Shown here piece after piece: positions 24,498 through 32,925 of a stretch of DNA of 38,558 nt. Numbering within the stretch: the first letter of the stretch is position 1; each line of letters starts with the position of its first letter. Source of the stretch: Chloroflexota bacterium. GTDB taxonomy: Bacteria > Chloroflexota > Chloroflexia > QHBQ01. Where the stretch lies: positions 1-38,558 of the forward strand of contig JANXYP010000049.1 in NCBI GenBank assembly GCA_025355955.1, given 5' to 3'. The translations under genes were made by a program, and so were the position numbers. Below the pieces are notes generated by a model. The model was not told the DNA's origin. It worked only from the letters and a program-made list of their open reading frames with translations, and did not search any database.

Positions 24498-26369
24498 TTA
24501 CTGTATTATCTGCAGAAAATGGTATAACTGCTGCGTCGCCAAATAGAGCAGCTTGGCGATCTGGGCGCGGGTGACGTTGGCGTTGGGCGCGAACAAGCCA
24601 CCGCCGATACCGCTGACCACGCCGCGATTGTAGCAGGTCTCGATTGTGCCATAAGCGAAATTGCTGGTCGGCACATCGCTGAAGTGTGGGCCACCGCTCG
24701 TGTTAATCGGCCAGCGGTAGGCGCGCACCACGATCGAGACGGCCTGGGCGCGGCTAATCGGGTCGTTGGGCAGGAAGCATGGGTGGGCTAGCCCGCGTGC
24801 GCTGCACATCGCTGCGGTTGCGCCGCTGATAGCGCCGTTTGCATATGCGGTTTCAACGAAGGCGTAGAGTGGGTTGGAGGGTGGCACGTCGCTAAAGGTA
24901 GCAGTAGTGGGCGAGATGATCGGCCAACCCCGCGCCAGGCTGATCATCTTGGCGAACTGGATACGGGTGGCGTTCGCGCTGGGGCTGAACAGATGATTGC
25001 CGGTACCGCTAACCACCCCGGCGCACGAGAGGGCGAAGATGTAGTTGCCCGCCCAGTAGCCGGATGGCACGTCGTAATAGTAATCGTAACAGGCGGCATA
25101 GTAGTGCAACAGGTCGAACTGATCGCCCGCCCAGCCATCGGTGGGGCTGCTGAAGCTGATGCTGCTGATATAACTGACGGCGGGGCTGAAGACCGGCTGC
25201 CAGGTGCCGTCGAGGTAATGGTAGAATCCGCCGTAGCCGCCCGCCCAACCCTCAGTGGGCGAGAGCATATCAATCGCCGACAAGGGGATTGGCATCGTGG
25301 TGCTAAACCACTGGGTGCCATCCCAGTGCAGCACATAGCCGCCATGTTCATTGGAGTCCGATCCCGCAGCCCACACGTTGTTGGGGGCAAGCGCTTGCAC
25401 TGCTCCAACAATGCCAGCGCTAACCGGCAGGCTGACCGGCTGCCAACTTCCCCCACTATAATGGTATGCCAGCGGAGCATTGTACCCATCGCTCTGTTGC
25501 GCCCCCACCGCCCAGCCATCAGCAGGGGTGGCGAAGCTGACATCGGTCATGTAGACGCTGTTGAGATTGCTGATCTGGCTCACACTCCAGCTTCCGCCGC
25601 TGTAATGGGCCGCTAGCGGATAAGCGGCAAGGTTGTTATCGTAGGACATACCGACCGCCCAACCCTCGGTGGCGGACAGCATCTTCATCGAGGTAAGCTG
25701 GTACGGGCCACTGATAATCTGCGTCGCGCTCCAGGTAGGGCTGAGATAGTGGCTGAAGGTGATTACCGTGCTGGTGTAGCTGGTGAAGCTATTATCGGCC
25801 GCCCAGCCATCATCGGGATTGGCGAAGGCAAAGGTTTCGACATTATTGAGGCCGCTGACGTTCCAGTTAGCGCCATCATAGTGGTAGATCTGACCGTCAT
25901 TCGCCCAGCCGTCATTAGGGCTGAAGAATTGCACTTTGGCTCCACTCAGCCCCGTGCTAGTAGTGGTCAAGCTCGTGCCGTCCCAATGGTAGATGTAGCC
26001 GCTGGAGCCAACCAACCATAGGTCGTTGGCCGCCACGCCGGAGACTGCAAGCGCGGGTTGGGCGAGGCTGGCAAGCGTCCCGCCATTATGCCAAAACGAG
26101 TATAGTTGTGGCGATGTGCAGATTGGGTCGCCGACCGCGTAGTAGTCATTGGTGGTGAAGGCGATCAGCGCGATTATGCCGGTTTGATTAAAGCAGCTAC
26201 TCGGTGCAGTGGGTTTAGCGATAGCTTGCGCCGAGGATGCGCCGGATATGGGGGGGATCAGCCCCTTAGCAGCGCGGTGAGAGGAGGCGGGCGGCTGTGC
26301 GGTGGCCGTGGTGCCATGCACCGCCGCTGTAATGCAGCAGGTTGTCAGTATCGTAGCCTGCAAGCCCAA
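24498..26369 (-). CDS. Beta-propeller/SLH surface protein, downstream part
   Basis: A frame of 623 codons. Residues about 60-420 carry repeated blades with the pattern ..(D/N)GWAVG...HY.GG.W (for example SPNDGWANDGQIYHYDG, ATPADGWAVGAQQSDG). Three SLH domains follow at about 430-480, 490-550 and 560-615 (FSDVPPSNPLYAFVETAYANG, FSDVPTSNFAYGTIETCYNRG), which bind cell-wall polymers and anchor surface proteins. The TTG at 26369 has no ribosome site and no signal peptide, and the true coding part seems to begin near HGTTATAQ, about residue 18. It overlaps the upstream gene by 104 bp in another frame; the two probably derive from one gene or two fused paralogues. Confidence 0.75.
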   Translation of the reverse strand: MGLQATILTTCCITAAVHGTTATAQPPASSHRAAKGLIPPISGASSAQAIAKPTAPSSCFNQTGIIALIAFTTNDYYAVGDPICTSPQLYSFWHNGGTLASLAQPALAVSGVAANDLWLVGSSGYIYHWDGTSLTTTSTGLSGAKVQFFSPNDGWANDGQIYHYDGANWNVSGLNNVETFAFANPDDGWAADNSFTSYTSTVITFSHYLSPTWSATQIISGPYQLTSMKMLSATEGWAVGMSYDNNLAAYPLAAHYSGGSWSVSQISNLNSVYMTDVSFATPADGWAVGAQQSDGYNAPLAYHYSGGSWQPVSLPVSAGIVGAVQALAPNNVWAAGSDSNEHGGYVLHWDGTQWFSTTMPIPLSAIDMLSPTEGWAGGYGGFYHYLDGTWQPVFSPAVSYISSISFSSPTDGWAGDQFDLLHYYAACYDYYYDVPSGYWAGNYIFALSCAGVVSGTGNHLFSPSANATRIQFAKMISLARGWPIISPTTATFSDVPPSNPLYAFVETAYANGAISGATAAMCSARGLAHPCFLPNDPISRAQAVSIVVRAYRWPINTSGGPHFSDVPTSNFAYGTIETCYNRGVVSGIGGGLFAPNANVTRAQIAKLLYLATQQLYHFLQIIQ

Positions 26370-27147
26370 TCCAACCCTCGTCGGCGTTGAGCATATATAT
26401 TGCTACCGGCACGTTGCGGGCGTTATCCAACGGCACGCTGGTGAAGCTGCCGTTCAGATAGTGGTAGGCTACTGGTGTAATGATACAACAAGGCGACCAC
26501 TGGTAGATCGCGCCCACCAGCCAGCCCTCGTTGGCGCTGACCCATGACATTTTGTTGAGGGTGACATCTCTGGTGATTACTGACGTACTGATCAGCGACC
26601 ATTGGGTATTGGTATAGTGCATTAGCACTGGCTGATAATGCAGGTAATCGTTATAATAAACATTGCCCAGCGCCCACGCCTCACCGACTGCGACCACTTT
26701 CACATCATCGAGCTGGGTTACGGTCAGAGCGGGACTGGCAACCGCTTGCCAGTCGGTGCCGACCAGCTTGATTATCGTGTTGTTGTCGCCCACCGCCCAG
26801 CCATCGCTGCCACTCACGTCTACCGCGTTGAGTGTGCTAGTCACTGGGCTGGGATAATTACCCCAGCCATTGTAGTAATGCTTGATTGTGCCGCCCCCGC
26901 CGACAATCCAGCCATTAGTGGCGGACACCATTTTGATGCCGTTATAGGCGGGGTAGGGGCTATGCCACGCGGGCGGGTCGGTGGTGGCGGGACGCGCCGC
27001 AGCGGGAGCGTGAACTGCCTGGTTGGCTGCCGCAGCAGGTAGTGGCTGGCTAGTTGTAGCGCCCGCAGCATTGCCACCCGTCGCTACGCTATAGCTAACA
27101 AGCAGCGCAATTATCAGAGCAAGGTTTAGCATACGACTGGCGTTCAT
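26266..27147 (-). CDS. Exported beta-propeller protein, upstream part
   Basis: A 293-residue frame with a clear signal peptide (MNASRMLNLALIIALLVSYSVATGG), an Ala/Pro linker, and beta-propeller blades of the same type as the downstream frame (SGSDGWAVGDNN, SANEGWLVGAIY, NADEGWIGLAGY). It ends abruptly in HHGHRTAARLLSPRC, which does not fit the repeat. The ATG at 27147 has GGGAGGA 5-6 bp before it. It lacks an SLH anchor of its own. If the frames were joined near 26315, the product would be a signal peptide-propeller-SLH protein of roughly 880 residues. Confidence 0.7.
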   Translation of the reverse strand: MNASRMLNLALIIALLVSYSVATGGNAAGATTSQPLPAAAANQAVHAPAAARPATTDPPAWHSPYPAYNGIKMVSATNGWIVGGGGTIKHYYNGWGNYPSPVTSTLNAVDVSGSDGWAVGDNNTIIKLVGTDWQAVASPALTVTQLDDVKVVAVGEAWALGNVYYNDYLHYQPVLMHYTNTQWSLISTSVITRDVTLNKMSWVSANEGWLVGAIYQWSPCCIITPVAYHYLNGSFTSVPLDNARNVPVAIYMLNADEGWIGLAGYDTDNLLHYSGGAWHHGHRTAARLLSPRC

Positions 27148-27201
27148 GATGATTCCTCCCTTTCAGCTATCTATCTAGCGATCGGGGGCGGCCCAGATGC
27201 A

Positions 27202-27236
27202 GCCCCTGACTATAAATAGTCAGGGGCCGCGCTTTT
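27202..27236 (+). terminator. Strong hairpin between murJ and the propeller gene
   Basis: A perfect 11-bp stem GCCCCTGACTA-TAAA-TAGTCAGGGGC is followed by CGCGCTTTTTCTT on the plus strand. Both flanking genes are on the minus strand, where no T-run follows, so as a classic terminator it would stop only plus-strand (antisense) transcripts. It may still form in the murJ message. Confidence 0.5.
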
Positions 27237-27261
27237 TCTTCACTGCTGATTGGTATAGCTT

Positions 27262-28965
27262 TCAGTTCCAGCGTGGCACCAGCTTGCGGGCCACCATCCG
27301 CCACAACATCGCCAACTCGCTCAACCTCAGCAGAACCGCTGCGCCGAGGTAGGCGATGGTAAACGCGCCGCCACTAAACAGCAGCACCATGATGCGGCCC
27401 AGCAGACTCACGCCAAACAGGTCGCCCACCGCTAGCCAGACCGCGAAGCCGACCACCCCAGCCAGCAGTGCGGCCAGACCTGCCTTCAGCGTAGTCACGC
27501 CGAGGCCGAGGCCGCGTAGCCCAGCAATGGCCGCGCCCAGCAGCACGAAGCTGACCACCGCGTGGAATGTCTGTTTCGCGCTGTCGGCGAGGGCAAGGCC
27601 AGCAAAGCTGAGTGGCCCAACAAGGGTGAAGGCGAATACCAGATAGGCTACGACGCTACCAATGCCGATCAGCACCGGCGTGCGCGTGTTCTGGCGGGCG
27701 TAGAAGGCGAACAGCAGCATCTGATCAATGGCCGCGAAGGGGGTGCCGACCGCATAGCAAAGCAGTGCGAGGGCGGTGCGCCACTTGGCCGCATCGCTGA
27801 ACGCACCGTGCTGGAACACCACCTGGATGATCGGCACGCCGATGAAGGCCAGCGCCGCACTGGCGGGCAAGATCAGGGCAATTACCAGCCGCAATGCCGA
27901 GCCGAGGGTACGCTTATAGCCCGCCAGGTCGCCCGCCGCCGCGCTCCGCGATATGCTGGGCAGCACCGCCAGGCTGATCGCCGCTGCCACCAGGCCGAGT
28001 GCGAACTGCACCAGGGTGGTGGCAAAGCGCATCGCCGACAGGCCGCCCGCGCCGGTGCCGCTGGCAAGGTTGCGGTCAATAAACAAGCCCACTTCGGTTA
28101 CCAGCAGGCCGAGCGCGACCGGCAGGTAGAGGCGGCCAATCTTACGCACGCCAGGGTGTCGCCAGTCGAGCCGGAAGCGTAGCTTCATGTCGCGTAGCCC
28201 AAACCACTGCAACGCGACCATCAACAATGCGCCGATGCTCATACCCAGCACAATGCCGAAGGGGTTGTCGTTGCGATAGAGCAGCCAGCCGAGTGCGACC
28301 ACGGTTAGATTGAGGATGACCGGCGCGAAAGCGGGAAAGGCGAAGCGCTGCAGTGCATAGAGCATGGACATAAGCACCGCTGACACGCCCAGGAAGATAA
28401 CCCCCGGCAGCACGATCAACACCAACCCGGCAGTGAAGTCGAGCTGGTTGGCGTTGAAGCGGCTGGCCAGCAGGCCGGTTAGCGGGCATGCGAACATCAT
28501 TAGTATGCCCACCACCACCCCCAACCCCACGGTGGCGATGCTGAGTACACTGCTGGCAACCCGCCACAACTCCTCGCGCTTCTCAGCCGCTGCATACTCG
28601 CTGAACACTGGCACCAGCGCGGCGCTGACAATGCCGCTGATCAGCAGGTCGTAGGTAATGGTGCTGACATTGCTGGCAATCGTCAACGCGTCGGTGGTAC
28701 CGCCTACGCCGTACAAGCCAGCCACCACCTGTTCTCGCACCAGCCCCATCACGCGGCTAAGGATGTTGCCCATGATCAGGATGAACGCGGCAGAGGCGAT
28801 GCCGCGCTGCAGCGGCATTGTAGATTGTAGATTGTAGATTGCAGATTCGGGCTGCGGGGTTGGTTCGATTGTCCCGCCCAGCGATAGCTCGTCGGGCAGT
28901 ATCACGCTATCAAACGGTTGCTGCTCCTCATCCTTGGGGTCGTCTGAATTGGGGATTGCGCTCAA
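27262..28965 (-). CDS. murJ: Lipid II flippase MurJ (MviN family)
   Basis: About 567 residues with 13-14 membrane helices; it moves lipid II across the membrane for peptidoglycan synthesis. Family features are RGIASAAFILIMGNILSRVMGLVREQVVAGLYG at the first helix (N-terminal Arg of the cavity) and DALTIASNVSTITYDLLISG. I prefer TTG 28965, which follows GAGG by 6 bp, over TTG 28983. The first 50 or so residues are a non-conserved acidic extension that includes a translated (GTAGATT)n microsatellite (28819-28846), so the ATG at 28818 could also serve. It fits functionally with uppP. Confidence 0.92.
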   Translation of the reverse strand: MSAIPNSDDPKDEEQQPFDSVILPDELSLGGTIEPTPQPESAIYNLQSTMPLQRGIASAAFILIMGNILSRVMGLVREQVVAGLYGVGGTTDALTIASNVSTITYDLLISGIVSAALVPVFSEYAAAEKREELWRVASSVLSIATVGLGVVVGILMMFACPLTGLLASRFNANQLDFTAGLVLIVLPGVIFLGVSAVLMSMLYALQRFAFPAFAPVILNLTVVALGWLLYRNDNPFGIVLGMSIGALLMVALQWFGLRDMKLRFRLDWRHPGVRKIGRLYLPVALGLLVTEVGLFIDRNLASGTGAGGLSAMRFATTLVQFALGLVAAAISLAVLPSISRSAAAGDLAGYKRTLGSALRLVIALILPASAALAFIGVPIIQVVFQHGAFSDAAKWRTALALLCYAVGTPFAAIDQMLLFAFYARQNTRTPVLIGIGSVVAYLVFAFTLVGPLSFAGLALADSAKQTFHAVVSFVLLGAAIAGLRGLGLGVTTLKAGLAALLAGVVGFAVWLAVGDLFGVSLLGRIMVLLFSGGAFTIAYLGAAVLLRLSELAMLWRMVARKLVPRWN

Positions 28966-29007
28966 ATATAACCTCGTGGTCAAGTCTTGGGCAGGGGGAT
29001 TTAATAT

Positions 29008-29250
29008 TCATTTCTTTTTCTTCAAGTACTTTGCGAACTCTGTGGGTTCTATCTGTAGCAAACGCAGTATGTTACGCTGTGTGCCTCTGTCCAACTGGTC
29101 ATCCAGAGGTACAGGTGAGGTAAGTTTCACACCTCCTTGCCCTTACCGCTTCATAATCACATGGCTGCTCTCCTGCCGATCCTCCCAGCAACCCATTCCT
29201 TTGAGGATGCGAATCATCTGCTTACCTGAGAGTACAGGAAACTTAGGCAT
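29008..29250 (-). pseudogene. hicA: hicA-like toxin gene with internal stop
   Basis: Eighty codons plus stop, but codon 36 is TAA (29145-29143). The first part reads MPKFPVLSGKQMIRILKGMG and ends ESSHVIMKR; after the stop the same frame goes on with GQGGVKLTSPVPLDDQLDRG and RNILRLLQIEPTEFAKYL. Together these match HicA, an mRNA interferase, including the His of the SH motif. The start overlaps the hicB stop by 8 bp, as in live hicBA modules. Only one mutation is needed to explain the loss, so the decay is recent or the sequence has an error. Confidence 0.8.
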
Positions 29251-29557
29251 AAGCGGGTTCAACGGTGAACGTAGTTGTTCCCACCAGGTGAATGTCCACC
29301 GGCTCGATCGGCTCATCAAGCTCCTGCGCGTAGGCCGCTTCCAGTTCCCTTACCCCGATGATAAGGTCGGCGCGTTGCTCCGCTGGTATAATCCTCGCAT
29401 CGGGTGCTGCTTGGAGATACAGCTTGGTCGCTTCCTTCAGCTTGTCTAGCGCCTCCTCGAAGGATCGGCCCTGAGATGTAGTACCTAGCTCGGCGCATTC
29501 TGCAACATAGTCGTCATCTTCCTTATAGACGTTGGCAGTGAAGGTGTAGTTTGACAC
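29243..29557 (-). CDS. hicB: HicB-family antitoxin
   Basis: A 104-residue protein beginning YTFTANVYKEDDDYVAECAEL, then SFEEALDKLKEATKLYLQ: the partial RNase H-like fold of HicB antitoxins (UPF0150/DUF1902). No DNA-binding C-terminal domain is obvious; the tail VDIHLVGTTTFTVEPAYA is a short strand. The start is GTG 29557 with a poor ribosome site. It precedes the broken hicA and overlaps it by 8 bp. With the toxin interrupted, this gene may be an orphan antitoxin under relaxed selection or may neutralise related toxins elsewhere. Confidence 0.85.
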   Translation of the reverse strand: MSNYTFTANVYKEDDDYVAECAELGTTSQGRSFEEALDKLKEATKLYLQAAPDARIIPAEQRADLIIGVRELEAAYAQELDEPIEPVDIHLVGTTTFTVEPAYA

Positions 29558-29639
29558 CCCCAGCCTGTTTGCCCTTGTCTGTGTGGTCGTCTCCGTTCCT
29601 CTTTCTACCTAATTGCACTCTGACCTAGCCAATTATAGC

Positions 29640-30174
29640 ACCAATCATACCTCTTGGAAAGCTACGGCAATTTTGAGGAGTGGCGGACCATACCCCCGCC
29701 GAGAACGTCGAGATTGACGAACTCTTCACCAGGAGTGGGTAAAAAAAAAGTCCAAGTCTACGTCGTGCTAGCCCTCGCCCGCGACAGCTACCTGATTGTG
29801 GGGATGGCGGTGATGGAACACCGTACCCCAGAGGCAATGCAAGACTGAGCCTCCCAATTGCCTGATGCCCAACGCTACTGCACAGATGGGCTAGACATCT
29901 ACCCAGAACTGATTTACCCTGAAGGCGGCGAGTACGTGCTGTCGGAGGGCAAAGCCGAGACCTACACAATTGAGAGCATGAATGCGAAATTGCGAACCTA
30001 TTTGGGCGACTGCGACACAAGAGTCGCTGCTTCAGCCGCAAACTAGCGGCCTGAATTGGGCGTAGCCCAAGAACCTGGTGAGCAGTGCGGTTGTTCGTGT
30101 GGCATCACAACCGGTGGCAGCGAGCCATAATCACCAACCCAAAGCTGAAGAACGCCCTAACTCTGTTCTTTTAG
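29640..30174 (+). pseudogene. IS1-family transposase remnant
   Basis: Pieces in shifting frames, in order: AENVEIDELFT, GKKKVQVYVVLALARDSYLIVG, then a stop, LPDAQRYCTDGLDIYPELIY and LSEGKAETYTIESMNAKLR, then SRCFSRKLAA and AVRLFVWHHNRWQRA. This is the order of the DDE domain of IS1-family transposases. At least two frameshifts and one stop make it non-functional. No terminal repeats were recognised. Confidence 0.75.
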
Positions 30175-30343
30175 CCATTCCTCTGGCGAGTAGCTTACCA
30201 ATGTTGCTGCGCTTGATCGACAGCTGCTGCTAGTTAATATAATCTTGCAGCCATACTTGGGTCCAGGCCACAAATGGGAGGCTGAGGGCGGTTGGCTTAG
30301 TGAGGGCGGTTTGCACCACCAGGCTGACCTGTTGCGGTAAGTT
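30161..30343 (-). pseudogene. IS630-type transposase N-terminal fragment
   Basis: The minus-strand frame reads QQVSLVVQTALTKPTALSLP, FVAWTQVWLQDYIN, a stop, then QQLSIKRSNIGKLLARG. This fits the winged-helix region of IS630-like transposases (P..LglPF..WT...L..yl...I..KRS.I..iL). The catalytic part is missing. It touches the 3' end of the IS1-like remnant. From here to 30440 nothing else is recognisable. Confidence 0.5.
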
Positions 30344-30443
30344 CACGCAACATCATGATGATGAGCATAGCAACCTCCTTGACTGCGATGCTGCTATTAC
30401 GCCACACATTAAGTGGTTGCACCACCAAATGCCCACCACCCTA

Positions 30444-30500
30444 TTGACTTGCACTGCGTTTTAGGGTAAAATATGGGTGTAATGTTAGATATATATCTAA
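30444..30500 (+). promoter_or_regulatory. Promoter with palindromic operator for the methyltransferase
   Basis: TTGACT (30444-30449), a 17-bp spacer and TAAAAT (30467-30472) form the promoter. The perfect 16-bp palindrome TTAGATATATATCTAA (30485-30500) lies just after the expected start point. A nearly identical palindrome occupies the same position at the MFS gene (32720-32735). Confidence 0.8.
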
Positions 30501-30538
30501 GCCAGTCGCTCTACGGCTGGCTAGAAAAGGAGCGTTGG

Positions 30539-31387
30539 ATGACCACAACTGTGACCCCAACCGGCTCGTACAAGGCCAGCGAGATGCCGCTGGGGTTGGA
30601 CAAGGAGCTGGAGCGCCTGCGCTGGCAGGCAACATTCTTCTGGCCCAAGGAGGGCCGCAACCTTCACTGGCTGGGCCTCCGCGATGGCATGAACATCCTC
30701 GAACCAGGCAGCGGACCGGGCTTCGTCACCGAACTGTTGCTTACCGACTTCCCCGCCAGCCACGTCACCGCACTAGACATTGATCCCATTCTTAACGAGC
30801 GGGCGGCGGCATACCTGGGCAATCGCTTTGGCGAACGGCTGACGATGGTACACGGCTCCATTACTGGCAGTGAGCTACCCGCTGACAGCTTCGACTTCGC
30901 CTACGCCCGTCTCATCTTCCAGCACCTGCCCGACCCGGCAGCGGCGGTGCGCGAGATGTATCGCGTGCTGAAGCCGGGCGGCCGCTTCATTGTCTACGAT
31001 GTGGACTCCAGCCTCAAGCCAATCATCGAACCGGAAGGCGAACATGAGGTCATGGCTATCTATGAGAAAATGGATCAGCAGCAGCGCGAGCGCGGCGGCA
31101 ATCGCGCCATCGGACGCAAGCTGTGGCGGCTGCTAGCGGGCGCGGGCTTCCAGAACCCCGACCTTGAAGTGCTAGGCGCATCCAGCGATGAGGTGGGGCA
31201 GAAGATGCTCGATGCCATCGCCAGTGCCGATGACCCTGAGCGCTACAATGCGATGGTAAAACTGGGCCGCATCAGCGAGGATGAAGCCAAAATCCTGACG
31301 ACCGCCGAAGACAAGTTCAACAACTCGCCCGACAAGTACATGATGCTGTTCGTGCTGATGGTGGCGGGGACGAAGCCGCTGACCTAA
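30539..31387 (+). CDS. Class I SAM-dependent methyltransferase
   Basis: A 282-residue cytoplasmic enzyme with the Rossmann methyltransferase fold. Motif I is ILEPGSGPGFVTELL near residues 52-66, the acidic ribose-binding position is in VTALDIDP, then FDFAYARLIFQHLPDP and RVLKPGGRFIVYDVD. The acceptor is unknown; the layout is that of UbiE/small-molecule methyltransferases. ATG 30539 follows AAAGGAG by 7 bp, so I reject the longer frame from 30473, which begins upstream of the operator. The gene converges on an MFS exporter with a 4-bp overlap, and both carry the same operator. This suggests a joint modify-and-export response to one inducer. Confidence 0.9.
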   Translation: MTTTVTPTGSYKASEMPLGLDKELERLRWQATFFWPKEGRNLHWLGLRDGMNILEPGSGPGFVTELLLTDFPASHVTALDIDPILNERAAAYLGNRFGERLTMVHGSITGSELPADSFDFAYARLIFQHLPDPAAAVREMYRVLKPGGRFIVYDVDSSLKPIIEPEGEHEVMAIYEKMDQQQRERGGNRAIGRKLWRLLAGAGFQNPDLEVLGASSDEVGQKMLDAIASADDPERYNAMVKLGRISEDEAKILTTAEDKFNNSPDKYMMLFVLMVAGTKPLT

Positions 31388-32697
31388 CGCTTACCGAACA
31401 CTTGCTCCGCCTCGGCAGCCGCTTCCTCGACCAGAAGCGGTTGCGCTTGGTCCTGCCTTGCCTGCGCCGCAGCGGGAAGGTAGTCTTCGGCGTGGCCTAG
31501 CGAGGAGAAGGCGAAACCCACGGCAATCAGCAGGCTGGCAACCCCGATGATGGCGAAGACGAGCGTGATGTTGCCGGTTGCCTCGATGAAGTAGCCGCCG
31601 ATAAAACTACCGACCGGAATGGCCGACCACACCAGCGTGGTAGCCACGCTCATGATACGCCCCATCATCTCTCCCGGCACCATCGCCTGGAACAGGCTGA
31701 TCACGTTGATGTTGAAAAGCACCCCCAGTCCGGACATCGCGCTCCAGAGCAGCAGCGCGGGCCAGTAGCTGGTGGTGAAGGCGAAGCCAATGTTGAGCAG
31801 GCTGTAGGCACTCAACGCGCCGAGCGCCACCTTGCTGAAGGGTAGCCGCTGGCGAAGCGGTCCCGCCAGCAAAGATAGAATAATCACCCCCACCCCGCCA
31901 GCAGCGGCGAAGAAGGCCCACTGGCTATCGTTCGCGCCCAGATGCTGCTTGGCAAAGTAGACCAGCTGCGAGCCAATGGTGCTACCCACCAGGTTGAACA
32001 AGGCTACCATGATACAGAGGTCGCGCAGCACCGGATTGTGCAGCATATAGCGTAGGCCCACGCCTACCTCGGCCAGCAGAGTGCTGCCTTCCGTCTGCCC
32101 ACCGCCAAAGCTAACCCTTATCAGCCATAGCGATAGGCCGGAGACGAGAAACGAGGTGGCATCCACGTACAGCACCGCTGACAGCGGAGCAATGGCGACC
32201 AGCACCCCCGCCAGGATCGGCCCGGCGATGCCCGCAGCCGAATAGCTAGCCTGGATACGTCCGTTGGCGGAGACAAACTGCTCCGGCCCAACCAGGCTTG
32301 GCACGGCGCTGAACTCTCCTGCGTTGAAGAAGATTGTCAGTACCGAGATGAGGAAGCTGGTCAGGTAGATCCAGCCAACCGAGAGCAAGCCCAGTGCGGC
32401 GATGATTGGAATTGAGGCGGTGACAAAGGCGCGACCCATATCGGTGAAGATCATCATCCGCCGCCGCTCGCTGCGATCGACCAATGCACCGATAAACAGG
32501 CCAAACAGGGCGTAGGGCAGGAAGGTGGTGGCAGTGGTAATCGCCAGGTCGAGCGCCGAGCCGGTCAGCTTATATACCAGCAAAGGCAGAGCAAAGGCAG
32601 TGAACGAACTGCCCAGGTTCGAGATAGTTTGCCCAGCCCAGAACTTGAGGAAGTCGGGGCCAAACCCCGCGGTTGGTTTTGTCGCTCCGCTTTGCAC
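31384..32697 (-). CDS. MFS transporter (MFS_3/MefA-like exporter)
   Basis: A 437-residue protein with 12 predicted helices. The cytoplasmic loop between helices 2 and 3, GALVDRSERRRMMIFTD, is the G-x-x-x-D-R-x-x-R-R motif of the major facilitator superfamily. The overall form (FLKFWAGQTISNLGSSFTAFALPLL at the start) is that of the MefA/EntS exporter group, which moves macrolides, siderophores and similar compounds outward. The start is GTG 32697 with a GAGGTG site. The C-terminal 40 residues are cytoplasmic and Ala/Glu-rich. Its promoter has a perfect consensus and a repressor-type palindrome shared with the methyltransferase gene. Confidence 0.9.
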   Translation of the reverse strand: MQSGATKPTAGFGPDFLKFWAGQTISNLGSSFTAFALPLLVYKLTGSALDLAITTATTFLPYALFGLFIGALVDRSERRRMMIFTDMGRAFVTASIPIIAALGLLSVGWIYLTSFLISVLTIFFNAGEFSAVPSLVGPEQFVSANGRIQASYSAAGIAGPILAGVLVAIAPLSAVLYVDATSFLVSGLSLWLIRVSFGGGQTEGSTLLAEVGVGLRYMLHNPVLRDLCIMVALFNLVGSTIGSQLVYFAKQHLGANDSQWAFFAAAGGVGVIILSLLAGPLRQRLPFSKVALGALSAYSLLNIGFAFTTSYWPALLLWSAMSGLGVLFNINVISLFQAMVPGEMMGRIMSVATTLVWSAIPVGSFIGGYFIEATGNITLVFAIIGVASLLIAVGFAFSSLGHAEDYLPAAAQARQDQAQPLLVEEAAAEAEQVFGKR

Positions 32698-32719
32698 ACT
32701 ATCACCTCAGCTAACCAAC

Positions 32720-32769
32720 TTAGATATATGTCTAAGTGTAATTATATGCCAATTTGCGCTAACTGTCAA
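32720..32769 (-). promoter_or_regulatory. Consensus promoter with operator for the MFS gene
   Basis: On the minus strand TTGACA (32769-32764), a 17-bp spacer and TATAAT (32746-32741) match the consensus exactly. TTAGACATATATCTAA (32735-32720) covers the expected start site. It differs from the methyltransferase operator by one base. Confidence 0.85.
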
Positions 32770-32925
32770 GCATGGGCCGACTAGCCAAGACGGTTAAGCA
32801 GGATGGTACCGAGCAAGGGGAGCGGCCACTCCTTGTATGATCGGTTGATTTGCTATATAATTAGATAAATCAACCCCTGAGCTGTGGGTGGTGCTAACCT
32901 ACCATTCAAACGCAGAGGAAAAACC

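Noticed and set aside
29654-30046. Two short plus-strand ORFs as separate genes
   Set aside because: Their products match consecutive pieces of one IS1-family transposase with stops and shifts between, so they are one pseudogene.
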